Positions 9,577-19,405 are shown, numbered from the stretch's first letter. The stretch: 64,000 nt of DNA from Phenylobacterium sp. RIFCSPHIGHO2_01_FULL_69_31 (GCF_001824475.1 NZ_MHXN01000031.1:101372-165371), one strand, 5' to 3'. Program-made: numbers and translations. Notes: generated from the letters alone by a model not told the origin.

Positions 9577-11790
9577 ATGGCGTTGCTCACGCATCCGGCG
9601 TTTCGTCATCCGGCTCTGGGCCGGATCCGAGCCGCCCTTCAGTCCCGCGTCGTGCTCGGTGTCGGCTACAGCGTCGCGGCGGGCCTGACGGGCCTGGCGA
9701 TCCTGCTCGCCGCCTCGCCGCCAGCCAAAGGGCCGCTTGGCCCGGCCAGCCAGCTGATCCTGACGGTCCTGGGCTTCAACCTGGTTCTGATCCTGGGCCT
9801 GATCGCGGCGGTTTCGCTGCGCATCCTGGAACTTCTGAGGGCGCGGTCGCACGACGCCGGCGCGCGGCTCCACGTGCGTTTCGTGCGCCTCTTCGCGCTG
9901 GCCGCCCTGGTGCCGGCCCTGGTGGTCTTCGTCTTCTCCGGAGTCCTGGTTAGCCAGGGCGTCGACAAGTGGTTCAGCGAGCGGGTCCAGACCGTCGTCG
10001 AGAACTCGGCCACCGTGTTCCGCTCGTACATCGAGGAGCAGACCCGCGACACGGCCGATCGCGTTACGTCCATGGCCCAGGACCTCAACCGAGAAGCGGC
10101 GGGACTGCAGGGCCAGGCCGGGGCCTTCGATCGGGCCCTTTCGGCCTTGGCCTCCTACCACGGCTTTCCGGCGCTCTACCTGGTGACGCGCGAGGGGCAG
10201 GTCATGGCGCGGGCGGAGGCGACAGCCGCGCCGACCTTCGAAGGCCTCCCGGCCTCCGCGTTCGCCGCCGCGGACCGGGGCGAGATCTTCGTCCGCGCCG
10301 ACAATGTGATCCGGGCGCTCTATCGCCTGCCGGACTATGGCGATGTCTACCTCTACGCCGTCCGCCCGCTCGAACAGGGCGTGGTGGCGAACCTGCGCGA
10401 CGCGGAGAGCGCGCTGGTCTCGTACCGGGAGATCGGGGAGAGCCGGGCGCGGGTGCAGACCATCTTCGCGCTGAGCTACGTCGAGACGGCGCTGCTGGTG
10501 CTGGTGGGCGCGGTGTGGCTGGGGCTGACCGCGGCCAACGCCATCTCGGCGCCGGTCGCGCGGCTGGTGCAGGCGGCTGGGCGCGTGGCCGGCGGCGACC
10601 TCAGCGCGCGTGTCGACGCCGACGGCGATCCCGATGAGATCGCGGTGTTGTCCCGCGCGTTCAACAGCATGACGCACGATCTTCAGGCGCAGCAGGAAGC
10701 CCTGCGCCGGGCCGGCGAAGAGGCCGAGGAGCGGCGGCAGTTCATCGAAACGGTGCTCGCCGAGGTGAGCGCGGGCGTGATCGGCCTGGATTCGGAGGGC
10801 CGGATATCCGTGGCCAACCGCCAGGCCGAAGTGCTGCTGGCGCTTCCGGGCGGGCAGGGGCGCGGCCGCAAGCTGTCCGAGGTCGTTCCGGAGTTCGCCG
10901 AGCTGGCCGCCGCCGGACGGAGCGGCGAGGCCGAGGAGGAGATCGACGTCGCCCGCGGGCGCGACAATCGCCGCCTGCGGGTCCGCGCCAGCCAGAGTGA
11001 AGGCGGCCTGGTGCTGACCTTCGACGACGTCACGCGGCTGGTGGCGGCGCAGCGGAACGCCGCCTGGCGCGACGTCGCCCGCCGCATCGCCCACGAGATC
11101 AAGAACCCGCTGACACCGATCCAGCTCTCGGCCGAGCGCCTGCGCCGCAAGTATCGCAAGGACATCGCCCCGTCCGAACTCGAGATCTTCGACCGCTGCA
11201 CCGACACCATCGTGCGCCAGGTCGGCGACATCGGCCGCATGGTGGACGAGTTCTCGGCCTTCGCCCGGATGCCGGCGCCGAAGTTCGACAAGCTGGAGGC
11301 CGGCGAGCTGCTGCGCGCCGCCGTGTTCGCCCAGCGGGTCGCCAGCCCGGACTTCGTGGTGGAGCTCGAAGAGCCCAAGGCCGACGCCATCCTCTATGCG
11401 GATGGCCGGATGATCGGCCAGGCGCTCACCAATGTCCTGAAGAACGCGGCCGAGGCCGTCGAGGCTCGCCGCGCGAAATCGCCGCGCCTCAAAGGGCGGA
11501 TCACCGCCCGGCTGGTCGTCGAGGACGCCTCGGTGGCCATCGAGGTCGAGGACAATGGCGTCGGACTGCCCGCCAAGGATCGCGACCGGCTGACCGAACC
11601 CTATGTGACCACCCGCGAAAAGGGCACGGGCCTCGGGCTCGCGATCGTGAAGCGGATCCTGGAAGACCACAGCGGCGAGCTGGAGCTGGCCGACGCGCGG
11701 AGCGGGCAGGGGGCCTTGGCGATTCTTCGCCTGCCGGCCGCCCCGGCGCCGCGCGCTGCGAAACCCACCGCGGCCGTTACGGCCAAATGA
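9577..11790 (+). CDS. ntrY: Nitrogen regulation membrane sensor kinase NtrY
   Basis: This 737-aa membrane histidine kinase has N-terminal transmembrane segments (VLGVGYSVAAGLTGLAILLAA; ILTVLGFNLVLILGLIAAVS; LFALAALVPALVVFVFSGVLV), a periplasmic region, another membrane segment (ALLVLVGAVWLGLTAAN), a HAMP domain (AAGRVAGGDLSARVDADGDPDEIAVLSRAFN), a PAS-like region, HisKA ([26 protein letters not shown]) and a HATPase domain (LTNVLKNAAEAVEARR, VEDNGVGLP, GTGLGLAIVKRIL). It pairs with NtrX. It lies 127 bp after ntrC, so it may have its own promoter, and 10 bp before ntrX. Confidence 0.94.
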   Translation: MALLTHPAFRHPALGRIRAALQSRVVLGVGYSVAAGLTGLAILLAASPPAKGPLGPASQLILTVLGFNLVLILGLIAAVSLRILELLRARSHDAGARLHVRFVRLFALAALVPALVVFVFSGVLVSQGVDKWFSERVQTVVENSATVFRSYIEEQTRDTADRVTSMAQDLNREAAGLQGQAGAFDRALSALASYHGFPALYLVTREGQVMARAEATAAPTFEGLPASAFAAADRGEIFVRADNVIRALYRLPDYGDVYLYAVRPLEQGVVANLRDAESALVSYREIGESRARVQTIFALSYVETALLVLVGAVWLGLTAANAISAPVARLVQAAGRVAGGDLSARVDADGDPDEIAVLSRAFNSMTHDLQAQQEALRRAGEEAEERRQFIETVLAEVSAGVIGLDSEGRISVANRQAEVLLALPGGQGRGRKLSEVVPEFAELAAAGRSGEAEEEIDVARGRDNRRLRVRASQSEGGLVLTFDDVTRLVAAQRNAAWRDVARRIAHEIKNPLTPIQLSAERLRRKYRKDIAPSELEIFDRCTDTIVRQVGDIGRMVDEFSAFARMPAPKFDKLEAGELLRAAVFAQRVASPDFVVELEEPKADAILYADGRMIGQALTNVLKNAAEAVEARRAKSPRLKGRITARLVVEDASVAIEVEDNGVGLPAKDRDRLTEPYVTTREKGTGLGLAIVKRILEDHSGELELADARSGQGALAILRLPAAPAPRAAKPTAAVTAK

Positions 11791-11800
11791 GGATGGACTG

Positions 11801-13192
11801 ATGGCGGCTGACGTTCTGGTGGTCGACGACGAGGCGGATATCCGCGAGCTGGTCGCGGGAATCCTGACCGACGAAGGCTATGACGTTCGCACGGCGACCG
11901 ACTCCGAGAGCGCGCTCGCCGAGGTGCGGGCGCGCAAGCCGGCGCTGCTGATCCTGGATATCTGGATGCAGGGCGGCGGCATGGACGGCCTGGAGTTGCT
12001 CGACATGGTCAAGGCGCTGGACCCCGACCTGCCGGTGATCATGATCTCGGGCCACGGGAACATCGAGACCGCGGTCAGTTCGATCAAGCGCGGCGCCTAC
12101 GAGTTCCTGGAGAAGCCGTTCAAGTCGGACCGGTTGCTGCTGGTGGTCGAGCGCGCCTTGGAGACCACCAACCTGCGGCGGGAGAACCGCCGGCTGCGGG
12201 CCCAGACGATCCAGCCCGAGGGACTGCTGGGCAAGTCGATGGCCGCCCAGCAGCTGCGTCAGATGATCGCCAAGCTGGCCGGCGCCAACAGCCGCGTGCT
12301 GATCTCGGGCCCGCCCGGCTCCGGCAAGGAGACCGTGGCGCGGCTGATCCACGACGCCAGCCACCGCTCGCGCAACGAGTTCGTGCCGATCAGCGCCGCC
12401 GGGATGACGCCGGAACGCATGGACGTGGAGCTGTTCGGCGAAGAGGGGGCGAACGGACGCACCGCCAAGATCGGCGTCTTCGAGCGGGCCCACGGCGGCA
12501 CGCTCTATCTGGACGAGGCGGCCGACATGCCGCGGGAGACCCAGGGCCGGATCCTGCGCGTGCTGGTCGAGCAGCGGTTCCGGCGGGTGGGCGGCGACGC
12601 CGACGTGCAGGTGGACGTGCGCGTGATCTCCTCGACCTCCAAGGACCTGCGCGAGGAGATCGCGGCCGGGCGCTTCCGCGAGGATCTGTTCCACCGGCTC
12701 AACGTGGTCCCGGTGAACGTCCCGGGCCTCAGCGAACGTCGCGAAGACATCCCCGACCTCGTGGAAGACTTCATCAACCGGATCTGCGAAGCCTCCGGCC
12801 TGGCCCGCCGCAAGCTATCGGACGACGCGCTGGCCATGCTCCAGGTTCGGGCCTGGCCGGGCAACCTGCGCCAGCTGCGCAACAATGTGGAGCGGATGCT
12901 GATCCTGGCCTCGGGGTCGCCCGCCGACCCGATCACCGCCGACATGCTGCCGGCCGAGGCCTCGGTGAACGACCAGACGACCTCGCTGGGCGCCGAGCGG
13001 ATCATCGCCCTGCCGTTGCGCGAGGCCCGCGAGGTGTTCGAGCGCGAGTATCTGAACGCCCAGATGCTTCGGTTCTCGGGCAATATTTCACGTACTGCGG
13101 CCTTCATCGGCATGGAGCGTTCGGCGCTGCACCGTAAGCTGAAGTCCCTGGGCCTGTCGGGCGCCCGGTCGCTGGAAGCCGAGGAGGCCTAG
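11801..13192 (+). CDS. ntrX: Response regulator NtrX
   Basis: This 463-aa partner of NtrY has a receiver domain with phosphoacceptor D53 (LLILDIWMQGGGMDG), an AAA+ domain with Walker A GPPGSGKE (170-177) and GGTLYLDEAADMPRETQGRIL, and a Fis-type helix-turn-helix (GNISRTAAFIGMERSALHRKL). After DVELFG the sequence continues EEGANGRTAKIGVFERAHGG, so there is no GAFTGA. That is usual for NtrX and argues against sigma-54 activation. It is followed 2 bp later by the aminotransferase gene, so the operon probably continues. Confidence 0.94.
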   Translation: MAADVLVVDDEADIRELVAGILTDEGYDVRTATDSESALAEVRARKPALLILDIWMQGGGMDGLELLDMVKALDPDLPVIMISGHGNIETAVSSIKRGAYEFLEKPFKSDRLLLVVERALETTNLRRENRRLRAQTIQPEGLLGKSMAAQQLRQMIAKLAGANSRVLISGPPGSGKETVARLIHDASHRSRNEFVPISAAGMTPERMDVELFGEEGANGRTAKIGVFERAHGGTLYLDEAADMPRETQGRILRVLVEQRFRRVGGDADVQVDVRVISSTSKDLREEIAAGRFREDLFHRLNVVPVNVPGLSERREDIPDLVEDFINRICEASGLARRKLSDDALAMLQVRAWPGNLRQLRNNVERMLILASGSPADPITADMLPAEASVNDQTTSLGAERIIALPLREAREVFEREYLNAQMLRFSGNISRTAAFIGMERSALHRKLKSLGLSGARSLEAEEA

Positions 13193-13194
13193 AG

Positions 13195-14058
13195 TTGGGG
13201 CGCATTGCCTATGTGAACGGACGCTACGTCCATCAGGCGGAGGCCGTCGTCCATATCGAGGACCGAGGCTATCAGTTCGCCGACGCGGTCTATGAGGTCT
13301 GGGCCCTGTTCGGCGGCAAGCTGGCCGATCCCGAGGGGCATTTCGCGCGGCTGGAGCGCAGTCTGTCGGAGCTGCGCATCCCCATGCCGATGAGCCGCGC
13401 GGCCCTGACGACCGTGCTGCGGGAGACGGTGCGGCGCAATCGCGTCCGCGAGGGCCTGGTCTATCTCCAGGTCAGCCGGGGCGTCGCGCCGCGCGACCAT
13501 GCCTTTCCGGCGGCGCACGTGGCCCCGGCCGTGGTGGTGACGGTGAGCCGGGTGGACCGGGACGCCACCGAGGCGCGCGCGGCCAAGGGCGTGTCCGTGG
13601 TCACCACGCCCGAGAACCGCTGGGGGCGTTGCGACATCAAGACGGTGGGCCTCTTGCCGAACGCCCTGGCCAAGCAGAAGGCCCGCGAGGTCGGCGCCGT
13701 TGAGGCCTGGTTCGTGGACGACCTGGGGCTGGTCACCGAAGGGGCCTCGTCCAATGCCTGGATCGTCGACGGCGATGGGATCCTGCGCACCCGCGACACC
13801 AACGCCAACATCCTGCGCGGCGTGACCCGCCTTTCGCTCATCGACGTGGCGCGCGAGGCGGGGCTGAAGGTCGAGGAGCGGCCCTTCACGCCTGACGAGG
13901 CGCGGGCCGCGAAGGAGGCGTTCATCACCGGCGCCGGCAGCCTGGTGCTGCCCGTGGTGGCGGTGGACGGCAAGCCTGTGGGCGACGGCGCGCCGGGACC
14001 TGTGGCGTTGAAGCTCCGACGCCTCTATATCGAGCGCGCGAAGGCTTCGGCGATCTGA
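13195..14058 (+). CDS. dat: D-amino-acid aminotransferase (class IV PLP)
   Basis: This 287-aa fold-type IV PLP enzyme starts at a TTG two bases after ntrX. Features are AYVNGRYVHQAEAVVHIEDRGYQFADAVYEV, the lysine-containing WGRCDIKTVGLLPNALAKQKA segment (the PLP Schiff-base Lys), a GLVTEGASSNAWIV loop and ILRGVTR. These fit D-alanine/D-amino-acid transaminase, which supplies D-amino acids for peptidoglycan; related branched-chain aminotransferases share the fold, so exact specificity is inferred. Location between ntrX and hfq is a conserved alphaproteobacterial arrangement. Confidence 0.88.
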   Translation: MGRIAYVNGRYVHQAEAVVHIEDRGYQFADAVYEVWALFGGKLADPEGHFARLERSLSELRIPMPMSRAALTTVLRETVRRNRVREGLVYLQVSRGVAPRDHAFPAAHVAPAVVVTVSRVDRDATEARAAKGVSVVTTPENRWGRCDIKTVGLLPNALAKQKAREVGAVEAWFVDDLGLVTEGASSNAWIVDGDGILRTRDTNANILRGVTRLSLIDVAREAGLKVEERPFTPDEARAAKEAFITGAGSLVLPVVAVDGKPVGDGAPGPVALKLRRLYIERAKASAI

Positions 14059-14078
14059 CGTCAGCCTGCGATTGCAAC

Positions 14079-14095
14079 AGCCGCGTTTTGCGGCT
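14079..14095. terminator. Small hairpin between dat and hfq
   Basis: A 6-bp perfect stem AGCCGC/GCGGCT with a GTTTT loop lies 21 bases after the dat stop. There is no following T tract, so it could be a weak terminator or attenuator rather than a strong stop. The hfq gene begins 60 bases later. Confidence 0.35.
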
Positions 14096-14155
14096 TAGCG
14101 TGACCTTGTGTGTGGGCGGAGCTTCCGCCCGATCAAAACGAAAAGGCGGAAAGCC

Positions 14156-14401
14156 GTGAGCGACAAGAAACAGAACCTGCAGGACACCTTCCTCAACAGC
14201 GTGCGGAAGTCGAAGACCCCGCTCACCATCTTCCTGGTGAACGGCGTCAAGCTGCAGGGCGTGGTCAGCTGGTTCGACAACTTCTGCGTCCTGCTGCGCC
14301 GGGACGGCCAGTCCCAGCTGGTCTACAAGCACGCCATCTCCACCATCATGCCGGCTCAGCCCGTTCAGCTCTATGAACCGGCTGACGACGAGGGCGATTG
14401 A
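14156..14401 (+). CDS. hfq: RNA chaperone Hfq
   Basis: This 81-aa Sm-like hexameric RNA chaperone supports small-RNA pairing. The whole family signature is present: [20 protein letters not shown] (Sm1), [39 protein letters not shown] (Sm2, with the YKHA motif) and a short acidic C-tail. I chose the GTG at 14156 (MSDKKQN), preceded by GGCGGAAAG, because it matches the family length; a longer upstream frame is not conserved-looking. The stop overlaps the hflX start codon (TTGA). Confidence 0.97.
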   Translation: MSDKKQNLQDTFLNSVRKSKTPLTIFLVNGVKLQGVVSWFDNFCVLLRRDGQSQLVYKHAISTIMPAQPVQLYEPADDEGD

Positions 14402-15717
14402 GCTCCACCACATCCGTAGACCGTGAGGCGCCCGTCCAGGGCGCCTTGGTGATCCATCCCGACCGGGAGGGCCGCGACGGCGCGCGCCATCCGCAGGCGC
14501 GGCTGGAGGAGGCCGCCGGCCTCGCCCTCGCCCTCGACCTCGAGGTCCGCGAGACCATGATCGTGGGCCTTCGCAAGCTCACGCCCGCCACCCTGTTCGG
14601 CAAGGGCAAGGTGGAGGAGATCCGGGTCCTGGTGGAGGTCGAGGAACTGGACGTCGTGGTCATCGACGACGCGCTGACGCCCGTCCAGCAGCGGAACCTG
14701 GAGAAGGCCTGGGGCGCCAAGGTCATCGACCGCACGGGACTGATCCTGGAAATCTTCGCCCGCCGCGCCCGCACGCGGGAAGGCCGCTTGCAGGTCGAGC
14801 TGGCGCGATTGACCTACGAGCGTTCGCGCCTGGTCCGCACCTGGACCCACCTGGAACGCCAGCGCGGCGGCTTCGGCGTGATGGGCGGCCCGGGCGAAAC
14901 CCAGATCGAGACCGACCGGCGGCTGATCGCCGAGAAGATCGGCAAGCTCAAGCGCGAGCTGGAGGAGGTGCGCCGAACCCGTACCCTGCAGCGTTCGGCG
15001 CGCCGGCGCGTGCCGTTCCCGACCGTGGCCCTGGTGGGCTACACCAACGCCGGGAAGTCGACGCTGTTCAACCGGCTGACCAACGCCGAGGTGGTGGCGC
15101 AGGACATGCTGTTCGCCACCCTGGACCCGACCCTGCGTTCGCTGAAGCTGCCGGATGGGCGGCCCGCGATCCTGAGCGACACCGTGGGGTTCATCTCGGA
15201 CCTGCCGCACGAGCTGGTGGAGGCCTTCCGCGCCACGCTGGAGGAGGTGCGCGAGGCCGACGTGGTGCTGCACGTCCGCGACATCGCCAGCGAAGAGACC
15301 AAGGCCCAGGCCGCGGATGTGCGTGCGGTCTTGAGCCGCCTGGGCGTCGACATGGACGAACGGCGCATCCTGGAGGTCTGGAACAAGGCCGACCTCCTGC
15401 CGGCCGACGAGCGGGACGAGGCGGTCAGTGACGCCCGGCGCGCCAGCCCGCCCGCCGTGCTGGTGTCCGCCGTGACGGGCGACGGCTGCGAGGCGCTTCT
15501 CGCCGCGGTGGCCGGCCTGGTCGACGAGGCGCCGCCGGTGGACGTCTACATGCCGGCCGGGGACGGCGCCGCCATCGCCTGGCTCTATCGCCATGGCCGG
15601 GTCATCGAGCGGAACGAGGGCAAGGACGGCTCGGTGCGCCTCTCCGTCAGCCTCACGCCCCAGGCCATGGGTCAGTTCGAACAGCTGTACCCCCAGGCCG
15701 AGATCCGCGGGGCCTGA
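14398..15717 (+). CDS. hflX: Ribosome-associated GTPase HflX
   Basis: This 439-aa translational GTPase has an N-terminal HflX domain ([62 protein letters not shown]) and a G domain with G1 GYTNAGKST (~210), DPTLR (G2), DTVGF (G3) and NKAD (G4). It splits stalled ribosomes. It starts with a TTG that overlaps the hfq stop, so translation is probably coupled; hfq-hflX is a conserved pair. Confidence 0.95.
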   Translation: MSSTTSVDREAPVQGALVIHPDREGRDGARHPQARLEEAAGLALALDLEVRETMIVGLRKLTPATLFGKGKVEEIRVLVEVEELDVVVIDDALTPVQQRNLEKAWGAKVIDRTGLILEIFARRARTREGRLQVELARLTYERSRLVRTWTHLERQRGGFGVMGGPGETQIETDRRLIAEKIGKLKRELEEVRRTRTLQRSARRRVPFPTVALVGYTNAGKSTLFNRLTNAEVVAQDMLFATLDPTLRSLKLPDGRPAILSDTVGFISDLPHELVEAFRATLEEVREADVVLHVRDIASEETKAQAADVRAVLSRLGVDMDERRILEVWNKADLLPADERDEAVSDARRASPPAVLVSAVTGDGCEALLAAVAGLVDEAPPVDVYMPAGDGAAIAWLYRHGRVIERNEGKDGSVRLSVSLTPQAMGQFEQLYPQAEIRGA

Positions 15718-15812
15718 CGGCGGCCTCGTCGCACTTTTCCGCCCGTTCGTCGCACCGGAATGGCCACACGCGCCGGGCGGGCGATGAGGGAGCGCTGCGG
15801 CCCAGGGGAGGC

Positions 15813-16901
15813 GTGGTGACTTCGAATTCCAGGTGGAGCTTCGCCGCGCTGGCGGTCGTGTTCGCGCTCCTGCTGTGGTCGCTGGCCTTCGCCTGCTACA
15901 TCGCGCCGGGGGTGGCGACCGGACAGCAGCGCGCGCAGGACACGGCCTATCTGCTCACGACGGTGGCGGTGGGATTTGCGCTGTCCTGCGGCTTCTGCGG
16001 CGTGGTGACGGGCCTGCTTCGGCGCGTTTCCGAGCGCTGGCGGATGGGGCTGGCCGCCGCCCTGCTGGTGGCCCTGATCCTCGTCCACGCCACGATCGAC
16101 CTGATGATGATCGAGCAGTATCTGAAGGCGAAGGTGGTGCTGCCGGACGGGGCGCGGGTCAGCGGGCAGGGGCTGCTGTTCCTGAACAACCTGCTCATGC
16201 TGTCCCCGGTCTATCTGATGTACGCGGTGGGGCTGGGGTTCGGGCTGTCGATGCGCGCCGTGCACGAGCGGGAGCGCCGCCTGGCCGCGGCCCTGGCCGA
16301 GGCCCAGACGGCCCAGCTGGCGGCGCTGCGGCTGCAGATCAATCCGCACTTCCTGTTCAACAGCCTCAACGCGGTGATGTCGCTGGTGGGGTCGGGGCGG
16401 AATCGGGACGCCGAGGTCGTGGTCTCCCGTCTGGCCGAGTTCTTCCGGGCGACCCTGGCCAGCGAACCCAACGCCATGGCCAGCCTGGAGGATGAGTTGG
16501 ACGTCGTGGGCGCCTACCTCGAGATCGAGGCGGCGCGGTTCGGCGAGCGGCTGCGGGTCGACATCGAGCTGCCCGATGGCCTGGCCGGGGCGAGCGTGCC
16601 GCACTTCCTGCTCCAGCCCCTGGTCGAGAACGCGATCAAGCACGGCGTCGCGCCGAGCAAGCGCCCCGTCACCCTGACGGTTTGCGCGGCGGCGCCGAAC
16701 GGCCGTCTGCGGCTGGTGGTGGCGGATGACGGCGCCGGCGGCGCGCCCGGAACTGCGGGTGAGGGTGTCGGCCTGCGCAACGTCGCCGGGCGGCTGAAGG
16801 CGCACTACGGCGCGGGCGCCGCCGTGCGCGCCGAGCGCCTGCCGCGCGGCTTTCGGGTCGAGCTGGACTTGCCGCTGGCGTTCGTCTCGGAGGGGCGCTG
16901 A
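15813..16901 (+). CDS. LytS/YehU-type sensor histidine kinase
   Basis: This 362-aa membrane kinase has four hydrophobic segments in residues ~8-145, then the His_kinase domain core AALRLQINPHFLFNSLNAVMSLV with phosphoacceptor H179, and a C-terminal ATPase domain (PHFLLQPLVENAIKHGVAPSKRP; VADDGAGG; GVGLRNVAGRL). The short N-terminal sensor has no recognisable ligand domain. AGGGGAGG precedes two overlapping GTG codons (15813 and 15816). Its stop touches the ATG of the LytTR regulator, making a clear two-component pair. The signal is unknown. Confidence 0.88.
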   Translation: MVTSNSRWSFAALAVVFALLLWSLAFACYIAPGVATGQQRAQDTAYLLTTVAVGFALSCGFCGVVTGLLRRVSERWRMGLAAALLVALILVHATIDLMMIEQYLKAKVVLPDGARVSGQGLLFLNNLLMLSPVYLMYAVGLGFGLSMRAVHERERRLAAALAEAQTAQLAALRLQINPHFLFNSLNAVMSLVGSGRNRDAEVVVSRLAEFFRATLASEPNAMASLEDELDVVGAYLEIEAARFGERLRVDIELPDGLAGASVPHFLLQPLVENAIKHGVAPSKRPVTLTVCAAAPNGRLRLVVADDGAGGAPGTAGEGVGLRNVAGRLKAHYGAGAAVRAERLPRGFRVELDLPLAFVSEGR

Positions 16902-17644
16902 TGCGGGTCTTCATCGTCGACGACGAACCCCTGGCCCTCGACTGGCTGCGATCCTGCCTGGCCCGGCTGACCGGGGTCGAGGTGGTCGGGGAGGCGGCCG
17001 ACGGCGATGCGGCGCTGGCGGCCATCGCGGCGGCGGCGCCCGACGTCGTGCTCCTGGATATCCAGATGCCCGGGCGGTCCGGCGTCGAGGTGGCGCGCGT
17101 GCTCGCGGGCAGCGCGCGGCCCGAGGTCGTGTTCGTCACGGCCTTTTCGCACTGGGCCGCGGAGGCCTTCGAGCTGGACGCCGCCGACTACCTGCTAAAG
17201 CCGGTCCGCCCCGACCGACTCGAAGAGGCCATGAGCCGGGCCAGGCGGCGTCTTTCGGGCCCGTCCAACTGCGCGGCGCCCGCCGCCAGTTTCGAATCGG
17301 GGTTCTGGATCCGCCAACGCGAGGGGCTGGTCCGCGTGCAGACGGCCGACATCCGCCGGATCGAAGCAGACAAGGACTACGCCCTCATCCACACCCATCT
17401 GCGCACGCACATCTTGCGCACGACCATGCGGGAGCTGGAGGCCAAGCTGGACCCGCGGGAGATCGTCCGCGTCCATCGCAGCGCCTTCGTACGGCTCTCG
17501 GCCGTCGCGCGCGTGGAGCGTGGCCGGCGCAGCATGATGCGGCTCCACACCGAGGACGGCGCGGTCGTCGACGTGGGGGCGAGCTACACGCGCAAGGTCG
17601 CCGCCGCGCTCGGACTGCCCAACGTGGAGCTGGAGGACGAGTGA
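16901..17644 (+). CDS. LytTR-family response regulator
   Basis: This 247-aa regulator is encoded directly after the kinase with a one-base overlap. The receiver domain has acidic residues VDDEP and phosphoacceptor D53 (VVLLDIQMPGRSGVE). The C-terminal half is a LytTR DNA-binding domain (RIEADKDYALIHTHLRTHILRTTMRELEAKL, then VRVHRSAFVRLSAVARVE). Members of this family bind paired direct repeats upstream of target operons; no target can be named here. Confidence 0.9.
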   Translation: MRVFIVDDEPLALDWLRSCLARLTGVEVVGEAADGDAALAAIAAAAPDVVLLDIQMPGRSGVEVARVLAGSARPEVVFVTAFSHWAAEAFELDAADYLLKPVRPDRLEEAMSRARRRLSGPSNCAAPAASFESGFWIRQREGLVRVQTADIRRIEADKDYALIHTHLRTHILRTTMRELEAKLDPREIVRVHRSAFVRLSAVARVERGRRSMMRLHTEDGAVVDVGASYTRKVAAALGLPNVELEDE

Positions 17645-17696
17645 CTCGCCTCCGACGCTAAGCCGTGCGGCGTGGCCGCAACCCCGGGCTGGCCTT

Positions 17697-18515
17697 CTAG
17701 CCGCGCTCCGCGGCCTTGGCCTCGTCCCAGAGGCTGTCCATCTCGGCGAGGTCGGACTGGTCGGGCGTCTTGCCTCGCTCGGCCAGTCGCGCCTCGACGT
17801 ACTGGAAGCGCCGCACGAACTTGGCGTTGGTGTAGCGGATGGCGTCCTCGGGATCGATGTCGAGGGTGCGGGCGAGATTGGCCACCACGAAGAGGACGTC
17901 GCCGAGTTCCTCGCGCACCTTGTCGAGATCGCCGGCCTCGACCTCGGCGAGCATCTCGCCCACCTCCTCGTGCAGCTTGTGGACCACGTCCTGCACGGTC
18001 GGCCACACGAACCCCACCGTAGCGGCGCGTTTGGAAAGCTTCACGGCCCGGGTCAGTCCCGGCAGGCCGACCGGCACGTCGGTCAGTAGCCCGGCGGGCT
18101 GACCGTCGGCCTTTCCCTCGCGCTCGGCGGCCTTGAGCTGCTCCCAGCCCTGCTTCTGGTGGGCGAGGGATGCGTAGGTCTCGTCGCCGAACACATGGGG
18201 ATGGCGGCGGATCATCTTGTCGTTGATCGCGCGGGCCACGTCATCAAAGGCGAAGTCGCCCTGTTCCTCGGCCATGCGCGAATGGAATACGACCTGCAGC
18301 AGGAGGTCGCCCAGCTCGTCCTTCAGGTCGCCGAGGTCGTTCCGCTCGATGGCGTCGGCGACTTCATAGGCCTCCTCCACCGTGTAGGGCGCGATGGTGG
18401 CGAAGGTCTGCTCCAGGTCCCAGGGGCAACCGTCCTCCGGATCGCGCAGACGGGCCATGATCGCCAGCAGCCGGTCGATCGGCGCCAGGTCGGCGGGCGG
18501 GGCAGGGCGGGTCAT
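17697..18515 (-). CDS. mazG: Nucleoside triphosphate pyrophosphohydrolase MazG
   Basis: This 272-aa all-alpha NTP pyrophosphatase house-cleans non-canonical or excess (d)NTPs. Two MazG repeats are visible: CPWDLEQTFATIAPYTVEEAYEVADAI with ELGDLLLQVVFHSRMAEE, and a second copy around KLHEEVGEMLAEVEAGDLDKVREELGDVLFVVANLAR. Both have the EExxE/ExxD metal-binding pattern. The chosen ATG gives MTRPAPPADLAP, the usual family start; a longer frame goes 20 codons upstream. No clear Shine-Dalgarno is visible. Confidence 0.93.
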   Translation of the reverse strand: MTRPAPPADLAPIDRLLAIMARLRDPEDGCPWDLEQTFATIAPYTVEEAYEVADAIERNDLGDLKDELGDLLLQVVFHSRMAEEQGDFAFDDVARAINDKMIRRHPHVFGDETYASLAHQKQGWEQLKAAEREGKADGQPAGLLTDVPVGLPGLTRAVKLSKRAATVGFVWPTVQDVVHKLHEEVGEMLAEVEAGDLDKVREELGDVLFVVANLARTLDIDPEDAIRYTNAKFVRRFQYVEARLAERGKTPDQSDLAEMDSLWDEAKAAERG

Positions 18516-18593
18516 GGGGGACTCGGAAAAGGAAAGGCGCGCGGCGATCAGACCGCGCGCCGTCTTGTGACGCAACCTCGTCGGCGAGCGCGG

Positions 18594-19082
18594 TCAGCGG
18601 CGAGCCAACGCCTTGCCGCGCGCCAGCTTCCGCGCATAGCGGTCGAAGGTCCATTCGGCGTCGCTCCAGATCCAGTTGGCCCGGCTCTGGCGAATGTCGG
18701 TCTCGAACCACTTGTAATCGACCCGGGTCTCGGCGCCGTCCGCGCCGATCACCCGGCCCTCGATCGCCGCGCCGCCGACGCCGAAGCTCTCGAAGGATAG
18801 GCCGGGCGTATCGCTGAGCTGTTTGAAGGTGGGGCGATTGGGCTTCACATCAACGAGCGTCAGCTCGATGCGCGCGCCGTCATAGGCCGCCGCCTTGGCG
18901 AGCGCCTCTTCGACGGCTTCACGCAGGTCCGCGGTCAGGAACGCGGCCTCGCGCTGTCCATAGGTCTTGTCGAACTTCTTCTGCAGCTCGGGCGCCACGG
19001 CGACGGTCACCGAAGCGGGCGCGGCGGCCGCTGTGGTCGCACTGGCCAGCAAGAGGGCGGCGGTGATGGAAAGGAGGCGCAT
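18594..19082 (-). CDS. Secreted protein of unknown function
   Basis: This 162-aa protein has a typical Sec signal peptide (MRLLSITAALLLASATTAAAA). The mature part is soluble and mixed alpha/beta, with a regular beta pattern IELTLVDVKPNRPTFKQL and a basic C-terminus (YARKLARGKALARR). I do not recognise a named family. GGAG lies 8 bases upstream of the ATG. It is a monocistronic unit divergent from a small membrane-protein gene. Confidence 0.65.
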   Translation of the reverse strand: MRLLSITAALLLASATTAAAAPASVTVAVAPELQKKFDKTYGQREAAFLTADLREAVEEALAKAAAYDGARIELTLVDVKPNRPTFKQLSDTPGLSFESFGVGGAAIEGRVIGADGAETRVDYKWFETDIRQSRANWIWSDAEWTFDRYARKLARGKALARR

Positions 19083-19158
19083 GGCAGGCTCCAGTATTTA
19101 CTGGATGAAGGTAGGAGCTCGGGCAGGGGCACACAAGCCGATGCACGTCATCGTCAGA

Positions 19159-19177
19159 ATTCGCCTATCAGGCGAAT
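19159..19177. promoter_or_regulatory. 8-bp inverted repeat in divergent intergenic region
   Basis: ATTCGCCT and AGGCGAAT form a perfect dyad with a 3-base centre in the 155-bp gap between the divergent secreted-protein gene and the 54-aa membrane-protein gene. It sits 61 bases upstream of the latter's ATG. It could be an operator or a hairpin. Confidence 0.35.
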
Positions 19178-19237
19178 CTGCATAGCTTCACCTTGGAGGT
19201 CGGCCACGTCCCCGAGCGGCCGCTCCAGGAGGTCCGC

Positions 19238-19402
19238 ATGAGCGAGACGATCTCCCCACGCTCCGGCGTTTTCGTCGCGGCTCCGGCGCGCGCCCATCGC
19301 AACCGACCGATCGCCCGCGGATACGGCCTGCTTCTGGGGGCGGCGGTTTCCGTGGGGCTCTGGGCAGGCCTGGCCATCGCCCTCATGGGCCTCTGGCCGT
19401 AG
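19238..19402 (+). CDS. Small single-span membrane protein
   Basis: This 54-aa protein begins MSETISPRSGVF and has one C-terminal transmembrane segment (GLLLGAAVSVGLWAGLAIALMGLW) after a basic region (RAHRNRPIARG), predicting an N-in topology. A strong CAGGAGG precedes the ATG by 6 bases. No family is recognised. It is convergent with the following secreted-protein gene, with only 3 bases between the stops. Confidence 0.55.
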   Translation: MSETISPRSGVFVAAPARAHRNRPIARGYGLLLGAAVSVGLWAGLAIALMGLWP

Positions 19403-19405
19403 CCC